This document shows, piece after piece, positions 8,869-18,466 of a DNA stretch of 64,000 nucleotides. This stretch comes from CAVPNY01 sp963706905. Its GTDB lineage: Bacteria > Chloroflexota > Anaerolineae > Anaerolineales > UBA4823. The number at the start of each line of letters is the position of its first letter. The stretch's first letter is position 1. The position numbers were made by a program, and so were the translations under genes. The notes under the pieces were generated by a model. The model made no database searches and was not told the DNA's origin. It was given only the letters and a program-made list of their open reading frames with translations. The DNA is taken from contig CAVPNY010000020.1 in NCBI GenBank assembly GCA_963706905.1, positions 178,154-242,153 of the forward strand, in the 5' to 3' direction.

Positions 8869-11307
8869 ATGGCTGAATTCCCAACGCAGGCTCAAGTAGT
8901 TGTCATCGGTGGTGGGGTGGGCGGTTGCAGCATTGCTTACCACCTGACGGAAATGGGCTGGAAGGATGTAGTAGTCATCGAGCGCCACGAGCTGACAGCT
9001 GGCTCTACCTGGCATTCTGCTGGATTGGTGGGACAGCTTCGCTCAGACGCGAACCTGACCCGCATGATGTCTTACAGCACTGATCTTTATCGACGCTTGA
9101 AAGCCGAGACTGGCGTCGATACTGGCTGGCGTGAAGTGGGTGGGATTCGCCTGGCCTCCTCTGCTGAGCGGATGGAGGATGTAAAACGGCTGGTGGGCAT
9201 GGCGCGCTCTTTTGGAATGCCAATGGAGATGCTCACCCCACAAGAAGCCTACAATATGTTCCCGATGATGTCGTTGGATGGGGTTCAGGGCGCTGCTTAT
9301 ACCCCCACCGATGGCGTGATCGATCCGACTGGCCTGACCAATGCCCTGGCAGCTGGCGCAAAGATGCGCGGGGCGAAATTCTTGCAAGATACAAATGTTG
9401 AGCGGATTAACCTGAAAGATGGCGTTGTGCATGAAGTCGTGACTGATAAAGGCACCATCCGCACAGAGATCGTTGTCAACGCGGCTGGGCAATGGGGCGG
9501 TGAGGTTGGCAAGATGGTCGGCCTGTTCTTGCCGGTTGTGCCGATGGCCCACCTGTACATTATTACAAAACCGATCGAAGGTATTGGACACGATTTCCCC
9601 ACATTGCGCGACCCAGACTTGCTGGTCTACTGGCGTGAGGAAGTTGGTGGTTTGGTGACGGGAGGATACGAGCGCCATCCAGAGCCGTTTGGTTTAGGAG
9701 GCATCCCTAAGGACTTCAAGTATCAGCTATTAGCTCCTGATTGGGATCGCTTTGCTCCATTGATGGAAAATTCGATCAAGCGCGTTCCAGCCGTTGAGAC
9801 AGCTGAGATTATCCAACTGCTCAACGGGCCGGAAGGTTTCACTCCCGACGGTGAGTTCCTGCTTGGCCCAACAGCGGTCAAAGGTTTTTGGGTAGCCTGC
9901 GCATTTTGCGCCCACGGTCTGGCAGGAGCTGGCGGCATCGGTAAGACCATGGCTGAATGGATCATCGATGGGCAGCCTGAATGGGATGTGTGGCGGTTGG
10001 ATGTGCGCCGCTTCGGCCCCAATTACGCCAGCCTGGATTATACTGTGACACGCACGGTCGAAACCTACTCCCAATATTATGACATCCACTTCCCCGGCGA
10101 GGAGCGCATGACCCGCCGTAACCAGCGCCTCTCTCCGACGTATTATCGGTTGCGCGAGCTAGGCGCTTCCTTCGGCGAGAAGTTTGGCTGGGAGCGGCCA
10201 AACTTTTTCAAGCCTTACGAAGAGTTAGCTCACCACGGTCACGAACCCATGGGTTGGCCTCACCACAACTGGTCTCGAGCCATCGGCTACGAGCATCTAA
10301 AGACACGCGATGCGGCAGGCCTGTTCGACGAGACCTCATTTAACAAGTTTGAGGTGCGTGGTCCTGGGGCGCTTAAATTCCTCAATTATGTATGTTCCAA
10401 CGAGATCGATGAGCCGGTGGGTACAGTAGTTTACACCCAATGCTTGAATGCGCGCGGCGGGATTGAGTGTGACTTTACGGTCACCCGCCTAGGGGCAGAG
10501 CGCTTCTTTATCATCACTGGTACAGCCTTCGGTGAGCACGATCGCTCCTGGTTGCGCTTGCATATGCCTGAAGATGGTACGGTCTCCATTGAAGACGTGT
10601 CTTCATCTTATGCCTGTATCGGGTTGTGGGGACCGAAGGCACGCAAGATCCTGCAAAAGGTCACCCGGGATGACATCTCAAATGAAGCTTTTCCTTACAT
10701 GACGGCCAAATCAATCACTGTTGGCGATGTGCCGCTGTTGGCCAGCCGCGTGACCTATGTTGGCGAGCTGGGCTGGGAATTCTATTGCCCGATGGAGTAC
10801 GGCCTGCGATTGTGGGATACACTTTGGGAAGCCGGCGCGCCAGAAGGGATGGTTGCGGCAGGCTACAAGGCTCTGGACAGCTTGCGCCTTGAAAAAGCTT
10901 ACCGCTATTGGAGCGCTGAAATCAGTCCTGACTACACTCCTTTCGAGGCTGGACTGGGTTTTGCTGTCAAGCTGGATAAGGGTGAATTCATCGGTCGAGA
11001 AGCACTCCTCAAACAGAAAGAGGCTGGCCTGACGCGTAAATTGTGCTGTCTGAGTCTGGACGACAACCGTACCATCGTGCTGGGTAAAGAACCAATCCGC
11101 CTGGTTGGAACCGATCAAATTATCGGTTGGCTGACCTCCGGCGGTTACGGTTATTCGATCGAGAAAAGCCTGGCTTTCGCCTATCTCCCCATTGAATACG
11201 CTAAACCTGGCACTGCATTGCAGATCGAGTGGTTTGGCGAGAATGTCGGGGCGATCGTTGAGAAGATGCCGCTATACGATCCGAAGGGGGAGCGGATTAA
11301 AGCGTAG
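8869..11307 (+). CDS. Dimethylglycine/sarcosine dehydrogenase-like FAD-GcvT fusion
   Basis: An 812-residue protein with three parts: a FAD-binding DAO domain (VVIGGGVGGCSIAYHL, residues 11-26), a FAD-dependent oxidoreductase central domain around residues 370-430, and a C-terminal aminomethyltransferase GcvT fold with its C-terminal barrel. TWHSAGLVG contains His49, which is the flavin-linking histidine in dimethylglycine and sarcosine dehydrogenases. The enzyme should demethylate an N-methyl amino acid and transfer formaldehyde-level carbon to tetrahydrofolate. Length matches the family (800-870). AAGGAG lies 9 nt before the ATG. The downstream neighbours are transketolase and a HisC-like aminotransferase, each with its own leader. 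The exact methylamine substrate is not shown. Confidence 0.87.
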   Translation: MAEFPTQAQVVVIGGGVGGCSIAYHLTEMGWKDVVVIERHELTAGSTWHSAGLVGQLRSDANLTRMMSYSTDLYRRLKAETGVDTGWREVGGIRLASSAERMEDVKRLVGMARSFGMPMEMLTPQEAYNMFPMMSLDGVQGAAYTPTDGVIDPTGLTNALAAGAKMRGAKFLQDTNVERINLKDGVVHEVVTDKGTIRTEIVVNAAGQWGGEVGKMVGLFLPVVPMAHLYIITKPIEGIGHDFPTLRDPDLLVYWREEVGGLVTGGYERHPEPFGLGGIPKDFKYQLLAPDWDRFAPLMENSIKRVPAVETAEIIQLLNGPEGFTPDGEFLLGPTAVKGFWVACAFCAHGLAGAGGIGKTMAEWIIDGQPEWDVWRLDVRRFGPNYASLDYTVTRTVETYSQYYDIHFPGEERMTRRNQRLSPTYYRLRELGASFGEKFGWERPNFFKPYEELAHHGHEPMGWPHHNWSRAIGYEHLKTRDAAGLFDETSFNKFEVRGPGALKFLNYVCSNEIDEPVGTVVYTQCLNARGGIECDFTVTRLGAERFFIITGTAFGEHDRSWLRLHMPEDGTVSIEDVSSSYACIGLWGPKARKILQKVTRDDISNEAFPYMTAKSITVGDVPLLASRVTYVGELGWEFYCPMEYGLRLWDTLWEAGAPEGMVAAGYKALDSLRLEKAYRYWSAEISPDYTPFEAGLGFAVKLDKGEFIGREALLKQKEAGLTRKLCCLSLDDNRTIVLGKEPIRLVGTDQIIGWLTSGGYGYSIEKSLAFAYLPIEYAKPGTALQIEWFGENVGAIVEKMPLYDPKGERIKA

Positions 11308-11380
11308 CGAGGAGTGGAATGTAGAAAGTCGCCAGTCTACAGGATACAGTATTCAGAACACGATGAGAGAATAAATCAGA

Positions 11381-11414
11381 GACTTCCGAAGTGTTTAAAC
11401 AAGCTTCGGAAGTC
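11381..11414. terminator. Hairpin after the dehydrogenase gene
   Basis: A perfect 11-bp stem (GACTTCCGAAG / CTTCGGAAGTC) with a 12-nt loop that contains the palindrome GTTTAAAC. No T-run follows, so it is terminator-like at best or an mRNA-end stabiliser. Confidence 0.45.
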
Positions 11415-11523
11415 TCCATGTGCCTTATAGAAGTCATGTTGATTTCAGGACAAAGCTTACTTGACACTTCCATACACATCGTTGAAACTTGAAAGAATAT
11501 TCACGTAGGAGTATACATAAATT

Positions 11524-13518
11524 ATGTACAATGACACCGATCGTTTAGCTGCCACGACTATCCGTATGCTGGCAGCAGACGCTGTGACTCAGGCCAAATC
11601 GGGACACCCCGGGTTACCCTTGGGCGCAGCAGATATCACCTTGACGCTGTGGTCGAAGGTGATGAAACACAACCCGTCTGATCCGCTCTGGCCGGACCGG
11701 GACCGCTTCGTGCTTTCAGCCGGACACGGCTCAGCGTTGCTCTACGCTCTGCTGCACCTGTACGGCTACCCCATGCCGCTGGATGAACTCAAACGTTTTC
11801 GACAGTGGGGCAGTATTACTCCCGGCCACCCGGAATATGACCCCGAGCGCGGCGTGGAGACGACAACTGGTCCACTGGGTCAGGGCTTTGGCAACTCGGT
11901 GGGCATGGCGCTGGCTGAGGGCATCCTGGCTGCTCATTTCAACCGGCCGAACTACCCCCTGGTTGATCACTATACCTTTGTCCTGGCCTCAGACGGGGAC
12001 CTCATGGAAGGGGTTTCGCACGAAGTAGCCTCCTTCGCTGGGCATCTGGGGCTGGCAAAGTTGATCGTGCTCTATGATGACAACCACATCTCAATTGATG
12101 GTTCCACAGATCTTGCGTATAGTGATAATGTACCTGAGCGCTTTACGGCATATGGCTGGCATGTCCAGGCGGTGGATGGGCACGATCTGGAGGCGATCGA
12201 TGCTGCAGTGCGGGCAGCCCAGGCTGAAAACGAACGCCCCTCGCTGATTGCTTGCCGCACACATATTGGCTATAAGAGCCCCAAGCAAGACTCTGCTAAG
12301 GTTCATGGTTCTCCCCTCAATGAGGAAGAATTACAGAAGACTAAAGAAGCCTACGGCTGGGATCCAGACGCCAAATTCTACATCCCTGAAGAGGTTAAAG
12401 GATACTTCCAAAAAGTAAAGCAGGCAGGAGCGGATAAGCAGGCCGTGTGGGAAAAACTCCTGGCAGGCTACCGATCGGAATATCCTGACCTGGCTAAAGA
12501 ATGGGAAATTTATGTCAAAGGAGAGTTGCCGCTGGGTTGGGAGCAGGCTCTGCCGGAGATGCCGGCCGAGAAGCCACCTGCGACCCGTGTGGCATCTGGC
12601 AAAGTGCTGGATGCCATCGCAGCGCACTTGCCTACCCTGGTGGGAGGCTCCGCTGACCTGACCCCGAGCAACAATACCCTGCCCAAGGATGGCAAAGTTA
12701 TCCGTCGTGGCGATTACGGTGGGCAGTACATCCATTTTGGGGTGCGTGAGCATGGCATGGGCTCGATCATGAATGGATTAGCGCTGCACGGATTACGTCC
12801 CTACGGCGGCACGTTCTTGATCTTCTCCGATTATATGCGCCCGACGATCCGCCTGGCTGCGATGATGGGTTTGCCGGTGGTATATGTCTTCACTCACGAC
12901 AGCATCGGGTTAGGCGAAGATGGTCCGACACACCAGCCGGTGGAGCATCTGACTGCCCTGCGGGCGATCCCCAACCTGGCGGTTGTACGCCCGGCGGATG
13001 GAAATGAAACGATCACGGCCTGGAAGCTGGCTCTGCAGCGCAAACGGGCTCCCACCGCGCTGATCCTCACTCGCCAGGACTTGCCATTGGTCACACCGGT
13101 TGACGATAGCCTGCTGCGTGGGGGATACGTTCTTGAGGATGCTGAGAACGGCAGCCCGGATGTAACGTTGATCGGCACTGGCTCCGAGGTGAGCATTGCG
13201 CTCAAGGCACGGGAATTGCTGGCAGCCGAAGGGATCCATGCTCGGGTGGTTTCGCTGCCCTGCTGGGAGCTATTTGACGCCCAGCCTGAAGCATACCAGC
13301 AGAGTGTATTGCTGCCGGGGGTGCCGCGTGTGGCGGTTGAAGCCGGCGTCAGCCTGGCCTGGGCGCATTATCTGGAAGGCGACAATGGGTCGGTAGTCGG
13401 GTTGAACCGCTTCGGTGCTTCAGCGCCTTATAAGACGCTGTATACCGAGTTCGGCCTGACCCCAGAACACGTAGCGGAGAAGGCCAGGAAGCTCGTCGCG
13501 ATGGAAAAGGTGGGTTAA
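11524..13518 (+). CDS. tkt: Transketolase
   Basis: A full-length 664-residue transketolase. It has the N-terminal thiamine-diphosphate domain with SGHPGLPLG (near residue 26) and the diphosphate/Mg motif ASDGDLMEG. The central pyrimidine domain carries GVREHGMG and GEDGPTHQP, and the C-terminal domain starts near residue 540. It moves two-carbon ketol units between sugar phosphates in the cytoplasmic pentose phosphate pathway. The start at ATG 11524 gives the usual family N-terminus, although no strong Shine-Dalgarno is evident (GTAGGAG lies 15-21 nt upstream). About 215 bp separate it from the dehydrogenase and about 115 bp from the aminotransferase, so the genes may be separate units. Confidence 0.97.
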   Translation: MYNDTDRLAATTIRMLAADAVTQAKSGHPGLPLGAADITLTLWSKVMKHNPSDPLWPDRDRFVLSAGHGSALLYALLHLYGYPMPLDELKRFRQWGSITPGHPEYDPERGVETTTGPLGQGFGNSVGMALAEGILAAHFNRPNYPLVDHYTFVLASDGDLMEGVSHEVASFAGHLGLAKLIVLYDDNHISIDGSTDLAYSDNVPERFTAYGWHVQAVDGHDLEAIDAAVRAAQAENERPSLIACRTHIGYKSPKQDSAKVHGSPLNEEELQKTKEAYGWDPDAKFYIPEEVKGYFQKVKQAGADKQAVWEKLLAGYRSEYPDLAKEWEIYVKGELPLGWEQALPEMPAEKPPATRVASGKVLDAIAAHLPTLVGGSADLTPSNNTLPKDGKVIRRGDYGGQYIHFGVREHGMGSIMNGLALHGLRPYGGTFLIFSDYMRPTIRLAAMMGLPVVYVFTHDSIGLGEDGPTHQPVEHLTALRAIPNLAVVRPADGNETITAWKLALQRKRAPTALILTRQDLPLVTPVDDSLLRGGYVLEDAENGSPDVTLIGTGSEVSIALKARELLAAEGIHARVVSLPCWELFDAQPEAYQQSVLLPGVPRVAVEAGVSLAWAHYLEGDNGSVVGLNRFGASAPYKTLYTEFGLTPEHVAEKARKLVAMEKVG

Positions 13519-13634
13519 TTCTATCTATTGAAACCATATTGGTCACAGGGATATTTAATAAGCTCTACCACTTATGACCTGCAGACCTGACAACACACAC
13601 ACATATATATACACATTAAGGAAAGGAAATTGTC

Positions 13635-14747
13635 ATGAAGAAGTCGATTGAAGAGTTCTATACTCCCTGGGTCAAGGGGATTCCGATGTACATTTCGAAT
13701 CACATCGAGCTGGCCTGGCAGCAGCCTGAGCTACACCGCTTGATGTCTAACGAAAACCCCAACCCGCCTTCCCCGAAGGTGATGGAAGCTATTGTCAAGT
13801 ATGCTCAACTGGGCAACCGCTACATGGACCAGGGTCTGCTGGTGCGCAGTAAAATTGCTGAGCTCAATGGATTGGATGGTCCTGAGAATGTGATGGTTGG
13901 CAATGGCTCTAGCGAAGTGTTTGATAACATCTTCCGCTCCTTCCTGCAGCCTGGCGATGAAGTCATCCAGCATACGCCGTGCTTCGGAATCTACAAGCTA
14001 CGCTGCAATATCCTGGGCGGCAAGCTGGTCTCCGTGCCGATGGTATACAAGGATAAGCAGATCCTTTATGATCCGGGTTCGATCATGGAAGCGATCACCG
14101 AGAAGACCAAGATTATCGTGGTCGCTAACCCTAACAACCCGACAGGCAACTTCATGGACCCACAGCATTTCATCACGATCGCTGAAACAGGCGTCCCCTT
14201 TATCGTGGATGAAGCCTATGTCGAGTACGCTGGGCTGGGCAAGTCACTGGTCGGTTTGACCAAGAAGTTCAAGAACGTGATGGTCACACGCACACTGTCC
14301 AAGGCTTACGGGCTGGCAGGCCTGCGCTTCGGCTATGCTATGGGCGACAAGGATGTGATCGGGCAGATTTCTGGGGCGCTGATCCCGTGGAACGTCAGCA
14401 CCATCGGAATGTGGGCAGCATTGGCGGCCTTCGAGGATCAGGAAGCGCTCCAATACCGGGTTGATTTCAACAATAAAGCCCTGGCATACTTCGAAAAAGA
14501 ACTGGGCAACCTGCCTGGATTAGACCTATTCAAGTCGTATGCCAACTATATATTATTTGATGCGGGCGGCGCGGGTAAGCGTGGCAAGGATATGCTCGAT
14601 TTCGCTCTCCAGCGCGGTATGATTTTCCGCGGCGAGACCGAGAAGTACGGTTCTGACGGCTGGTTCCGCATCACTGTCGGATCTGATGAAGAAAATAAGA
14701 TGGCAGTGCAGGCTGTGAAAGATTTCCTGGCTGGCAAGCCGGCGTAA
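13635..14747 (+). CDS. hisC: Histidinol-phosphate aminotransferase family (HisC-like)
   Basis: A 370-residue class I/II PLP aminotransferase. ANPNNPTG (residues 164-171), VDEAYVEYA (191-199) and SKAYGLAGLRFGY (222-234, with Lys223 as the PLP Schiff-base lysine) fit the HisC subgroup. HisC converts imidazole-acetol phosphate to histidinol phosphate with glutamate, but the same fold serves aromatic and other amino acids. No other his gene is nearby, so a role in another transamination linked to the adjacent amine-oxidising enzyme is possible. GGAAAGGAAATTGTC precedes the ATG. A CA/TA dinucleotide tract (about 13590-13617) lies just upstream. A strong terminator follows the gene. Confidence 0.85.
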   Translation: MKKSIEEFYTPWVKGIPMYISNHIELAWQQPELHRLMSNENPNPPSPKVMEAIVKYAQLGNRYMDQGLLVRSKIAELNGLDGPENVMVGNGSSEVFDNIFRSFLQPGDEVIQHTPCFGIYKLRCNILGGKLVSVPMVYKDKQILYDPGSIMEAITEKTKIIVVANPNNPTGNFMDPQHFITIAETGVPFIVDEAYVEYAGLGKSLVGLTKKFKNVMVTRTLSKAYGLAGLRFGYAMGDKDVIGQISGALIPWNVSTIGMWAALAAFEDQEALQYRVDFNNKALAYFEKELGNLPGLDLFKSYANYILFDAGGAGKRGKDMLDFALQRGMIFRGETEKYGSDGWFRITVGSDEENKMAVQAVKDFLAGKPA

Positions 14748-14778
14748 GGGATCCACGAAGTTCACAGAGGAGATTACC

Positions 14779-14816
14779 AAAACCTCCGAGTTCTGCCAGA
14801 ACTCGGAGGTTTTTTC
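14779..14816 (+). terminator. Rho-independent terminator
   Basis: A 14-bp or longer perfect stem (AACCTCCGAGTTCT / AGAACTCGGAGGTT) with a 3-nt GCC loop is followed by a T-run. It is located 32 nt after the HisC-like gene. Confidence 0.92.
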
Positions 14817-14860
14817 TGATCAATATGCAAGCAGGCTGGTTTCCAAGGTAAAATGGCAGC

Positions 14861-15517
14861 ATGCTTACTGAAGATTACGTCATGCGCATGCTCAATCAGG
14901 CGCTCGCTGTGCTGCTTAAGATCGCTGGATTTAAGCAGGCCGGGCAATACAAACAAGCCCAGCAGGCCATTGATCAGGAATTGGAGGAATTGCTGGGTCT
15001 GAAAGCTGACCTGGTTTGGCGGTTGGACGATGAGGCTATGTTGAGGGCGCTTACCATAAACGATCAATTGGATGTGGTGCGCCTGGAGATCATCTCAGAT
15101 TTGTTTCGTGAACAAGGGGAGATCAACGCGGCCCAGGGAAGGGTAAATGAGAGTCGCGAGAGCTTCCGCCGGGCGCTGATGGGTTATCTGGAGGTTGGAC
15201 TGGCCAGTGAGTCAAATGAGAATAATATCCCGTTAAATCAGAAGATAGATGGGTTATTGCAAACTCTAGGGCAAACAAATCTTTCTGAAGATACCTTGTG
15301 GGCATTGTTTTGCTATGCTGACCAGAGTGGTGACTTTGACGAGGCTGAGCGAGCGCTGGCCGATTTGGCTGCGCGGCCGGGAGTTATCGCCGACTTGCGG
15401 CCAGAGATCATAGCTTTTTATGAGCGTCTTTTAGCTCTGCCGCCAGATGAGTTGAGTCACCGTGGTCTCGATCGCGTCCAGTTTGAGCAGAAATTAGCCC
15501 ACATTACGGATGCGTAA
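14861..15517 (+). CDS. Small helical protein, DUF6483-like
   Basis: A 218-residue, mostly alpha-helical acidic cytoplasmic protein. The N-terminus (MLTEDYVMRMLNQALAVLL), then the stretch QAIDQELEELLGLK, resembles the DUF6483 family from Chloroflexota and Firmicutes, which has no known function. The rest has TPR-like paired helices. I recognise the family only by its N-terminal pattern. It has no obvious ribosome site and is monocistronic after a terminator. Confidence 0.65.
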   Translation: MLTEDYVMRMLNQALAVLLKIAGFKQAGQYKQAQQAIDQELEELLGLKADLVWRLDDEAMLRALTINDQLDVVRLEIISDLFREQGEINAAQGRVNESRESFRRALMGYLEVGLASESNENNIPLNQKIDGLLQTLGQTNLSEDTLWALFCYADQSGDFDEAERALADLAARPGVIADLRPEIIAFYERLLALPPDELSHRGLDRVQFEQKLAHITDA

Positions 15518-15691
15518 GAGGGATGAAGCACAAATCTGTATTATACAGTCTGGTATTTCGTATAGACGTATGGATGAATCCAAATAAAGGGGAACTTTCT
15601 GTTTGAGCCCGTGGAGATATTGATGCCTCCGGCTCGTGTAACCTTTCAAAGGATTTCACATCAAATCAATAAAACGTGAAAAGGCACCGAC

Positions 15692-16177
15692 ATGAAAAAC
15701 ATGATTCTATCTTTCTCTTCGAACTATTCTCGATTGGGTAATCCCAATTATCATAGGCTTACTCTATTAGCTTTACTTTTAATCAGTCTTCTGATGGCTG
15801 GTTGTTCCTCCGCACCAGATATTGAAACCATGCCGGCGCCAGCGGAGACTTTGCCAGTCAATGCCTGGCAGCAAATAAGCGTTGAGCAGGCAGCAGCCCG
15901 CTATGAGGCTGGCGCTTTCATGCTGGATGTGCGCCAACCGGAGGAGTGGGAAGAGGTGCACATCCCCGGCGCCACACTGATCCCACTCGGCGAGTTACCT
16001 CAGCGCCTGGGTGAATTGCCTCAAGATCAAGAGATCGTTGTATACTGTCGTTCAGGTAATCGCAGCCAGTCAGGAGCGGAGATCCTGGCCAAGAACGGCT
16101 TTAGCGGAGTGACTTCGATGGCGGGCGGGATTCAAGAATGGGGCACAGCAGGTTATCCGACGGAAACTGGTAAGTGA
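15692..16177 (+). CDS. Rhodanese-domain lipoprotein
   Basis: A 161-residue secreted protein with an N-terminal hydrophobic signal and lipobox LMAGC (Cys38). A short linker is followed by one rhodanese domain with MLDVRQPEEW and the active-site loop VYCRSGNRS (Cys119). Single-domain rhodaneses carry persulfide sulfur or act as sulfurtransferases, and lipid anchoring puts this one on the outer face of the membrane. The signal peptide has a long N-terminal extension, so Met at residue 4 is an alternative start. A terminator-like hairpin follows. Confidence 0.88.
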   Translation: MKNMILSFSSNYSRLGNPNYHRLTLLALLLISLLMAGCSSAPDIETMPAPAETLPVNAWQQISVEQAAARYEAGAFMLDVRQPEEWEEVHIPGATLIPLGELPQRLGELPQDQEIVVYCRSGNRSQSGAEILAKNGFSGVTSMAGGIQEWGTAGYPTETGK

Positions 16178-16195
16178 GGCGCCATCGCCTGTAAG

Positions 16196-16251
16196 ACCTC
16201 CCGTAGTGTCTATCCCGAAAGAAGGAAGGATGGAGCCCTGCGGGAGGTTTT
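16196..16251 (+). terminator. Terminator-like hairpin
   Basis: ACCTCCCGTAG (16196-16206) pairs with CTGCGGGAGGT (16238-16248) through 11 bp including one G-T wobble, followed by a short T-run. The loop is long (31 nt). It is just downstream of the rhodanese gene. Confidence 0.6.
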
Positions 16252-16387
16252 GATTCTCTTGAAATTCATTTTTATTGTGGGGGGTCTTGTTTTGGAGGGT
16301 AAATTCCTATATACTCATATTGGCAAAATCTATATTGACCAGCTGTAAAGTTGCGCTGATAAATGGACACCTGCTGGAGGAAAGATC

Positions 16388-17407
16388 ATGAGCTGGACTG
16401 ATCAATTGAATGACGACCCGCTGTCCTGGCTGTTGGAAGTAGAGAACCCGGGGGTAAGCTACCTGGCGCTGCGCGACTTGTGCGACCTGGATGAGGATGA
16501 CCCCAAGCTGCTAAATGCTCGGGAGCGAGCACACCGGGAGGGACCGATCGCCTCTATCCTGGTGGCGATGGAGCCAGAAGGATGCTGGGTTAAATCTGGG
16601 GCAGGGTATTATCCCAAGTACCGGGGCACGGTCTGGTCATTAATTGCTTTGGCGCAATTGGGAGGCTCGGTCGCCTGCGATGAGCGCATCCAGCGGGCTT
16701 GCGATTACCTGCTCGATCACAGCCTGGCTCCAGACGGGCAGTTTACAACGAACGGAGCGCCGTCCGGCACGGCTGATTGCCTGCAGGGCAACCTTTGTGC
16801 CGCATTGAGTGACCTGGGGATCGATGATCCCCGCTTGGAAACGGCTTATGGGTGGATGGCACGCAGTGTGACGGGTGAAGGCATAGCGCCGATGGAGGAG
16901 AAAAGTGCTCCAGTACGCTATTATGCCGGTAAGTGCGGTCCATTGTTTGCCTGCGGCTCGAATAACAAGTTGTCTTGCGCCTGGGGGGGTGTCAAAGTGA
17001 TGCTGGCATTCAGCAAGATGCCGATGAATTACTGCACGCCTCTGGTTGGGGACGCCATCAAACAGGGCGTTGACTTTTTCTTGGGTGTCGATCCGGCCAC
17101 GGCGGGCTATCCCAACGGTTGGAGCGACAAACCCAGCGGTAACTGGTGGAAATTTGGCTTTCCGGTATTCTACGTCACCGACCTGCTTCAGCTGGTCGAA
17201 GCCATGGTTCGGTTGGGTTATGGTAATGATGCGCGTCTGATGATTGCCTTACAGCTCATTCTCAGTAAGCAGGATGCCAGCGGGCGCTGGGCGTTGGAGT
17301 ACGACTATAGTGGCAAAACCTGGGTCGATTTTGGGGTTAAGAAACAGCCGAATAAATGGGTGACTTACCGCGTATTGCAGGTGTTGCGCACTGTAGCTGT
17401 TTTATAG
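16388..17407 (+). CDS. Terpene-cyclase/prenyltransferase-like alpha-toroid protein
   Basis: A 339-residue cytoplasmic protein with repeated helical hairpins of the squalene-cyclase/prenyltransferase alpha-alpha toroid: YLALRDL, GTVWSLIALAQLG, RIQRACDYLLDHSL, LQGNLCAALSDLG, ALEYDYSGKTWVDFG. The DxDD cyclase and Zn-prenyltransferase motifs are not evident. Several Cys residues (CLQGNLC, KCGPLFACG, CAWGGVK) cluster in the middle and could bind metal. Related proteins are often mis-called nitrogen fixation proteins; I assign only the fold. It starts after CTGGAGG and is followed 8 nt later by the CAP-LysM gene, so the two are likely cotranscribed. Confidence 0.72.
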   Translation: MSWTDQLNDDPLSWLLEVENPGVSYLALRDLCDLDEDDPKLLNARERAHREGPIASILVAMEPEGCWVKSGAGYYPKYRGTVWSLIALAQLGGSVACDERIQRACDYLLDHSLAPDGQFTTNGAPSGTADCLQGNLCAALSDLGIDDPRLETAYGWMARSVTGEGIAPMEEKSAPVRYYAGKCGPLFACGSNNKLSCAWGGVKVMLAFSKMPMNYCTPLVGDAIKQGVDFFLGVDPATAGYPNGWSDKPSGNWWKFGFPVFYVTDLLQLVEAMVRLGYGNDARLMIALQLILSKQDASGRWALEYDYSGKTWVDFGVKKQPNKWVTYRVLQVLRTVAVL

Positions 17408-17415
17408 AGAAGTAA

Positions 17416-18417
17416 ATGCGATCCTATCTTTTGCTCAAGTTTATTCTTGTACTGTTGATCTTTGCCGGTTTCTTTCCCACTCACCGGGTATCGGCGCAGG
17501 AAAGTGCCCGATCTGAATTGATTAACCTGATCAACGGGCTTCGAGCGAGCTATGGGCTGGCCCCCTATACTGTAGATCCGGGTTTAATGGCCATGGCTCA
17601 AGAACATTCAGCTTACCAGGCATCCATTCATACCAGTACCCATCAGCACAGTGACGGTAGCGATCCACCTGATCTCGGTGTGGTGGAAAATGTAGCTGGC
17701 GGCGACATCGGTTTCTTGGATCCTCAGATTGCTGTATACCAGATCTGGGTCGACGCGGTGCATATGAAGACTATGACTGGTTATGAGGCTGGATCGATGG
17801 GAGTAGGGGTTGCCGATGATGGGGAAACGGTTTATTACACCCTGGAGGTCCGCCCATCGGACAGCGCTGCGACAGCCAGCGATCCGTCCGGAACTGAGTT
17901 AACCCAGAATCCATCAACCCCCATGCCTCTAGTCCCTTTGGCTACGGTGACCCCTAATTCTGACGGGGCGACCTTTCATGTGGTTGGATATGGGCAGACG
18001 CTGTGGGCTATTGCCCTCGCTTACGGTGTCAGGATCGAACAAATCCGGGCCTGGAACAATATTCCCGAAGACTCGAGCGATATCTATGCCGGTCAAAGGT
18101 TGCTTGTACTCCTGCCCGGCATGACTCCGGTCACCCCAACGATCAAACCCGGGACAGTGCAAAAAGATAGTGCTACGGTGCTCACGTTGCTCAATCTGGT
18201 CGAAAGTACGAGCACACTATCGCCGACAGCCATTCCTACCTCTCCTGCTCCGCCAGCTTTGTATCCTTCTGGTGTGCAAATACATGAGGAAATTCCCTCA
18301 GTGACTGATTCAGCCTCGACAGTATCAGGATCACAGGGCTTACTGATCGCCGGGGTGAGCATTCTGGTCGGATTTCTTCTATTGATCATCCTGCTTATAA
18401 CGAAAAAACCAGCCTGA
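17416..18417 (+). CDS. Secreted CAP-domain (SCP/PR1) protein with LysM and C-terminal TM
   Basis: A 333-residue exported protein. It has a signal peptide (residues 1-28) and a CAP domain at about 32-155 (ELINLINGLRASYGL, then MAMAQEHSAYQ and GVGVADDGETVYYTLEV). A LysM motif sits at about 178-230 (FHVVGYGQTLWAIALAYGV, then IRAWNNIP). A Ser/Thr/Pro linker and a C-terminal hydrophobic helix (LLIAGVSILVGFLLLIILL) ending in KKPA follow. LysM binds glycan chains, so it is anchored at the cell surface. It is translated 8 nt downstream of the toroid gene. Confidence 0.88.
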   Translation: MRSYLLLKFILVLLIFAGFFPTHRVSAQESARSELINLINGLRASYGLAPYTVDPGLMAMAQEHSAYQASIHTSTHQHSDGSDPPDLGVVENVAGGDIGFLDPQIAVYQIWVDAVHMKTMTGYEAGSMGVGVADDGETVYYTLEVRPSDSAATASDPSGTELTQNPSTPMPLVPLATVTPNSDGATFHVVGYGQTLWAIALAYGVRIEQIRAWNNIPEDSSDIYAGQRLLVLLPGMTPVTPTIKPGTVQKDSATVLTLLNLVESTSTLSPTAIPTSPAPPALYPSGVQIHEEIPSVTDSASTVSGSQGLLIAGVSILVGFLLLIILLITKKPA

Positions 18418-18466
18418 TGCACCATTTGACGGTTGGGATCACTGTGATTATCTTGGAGGCTTCTGG

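Noticed and set aside
13590..13617. CA/TA dinucleotide tract upstream of the HisC-like gene as a phase-variation repeat
   Set aside because: It is short, interrupted and lies upstream of the ribosome site, so there is little support for switching.
13635..14747. A histidine biosynthesis operon
   Set aside because: Only the HisC-like gene is present, flanked by a terminator and a transketolase gene; no other his gene is visible.
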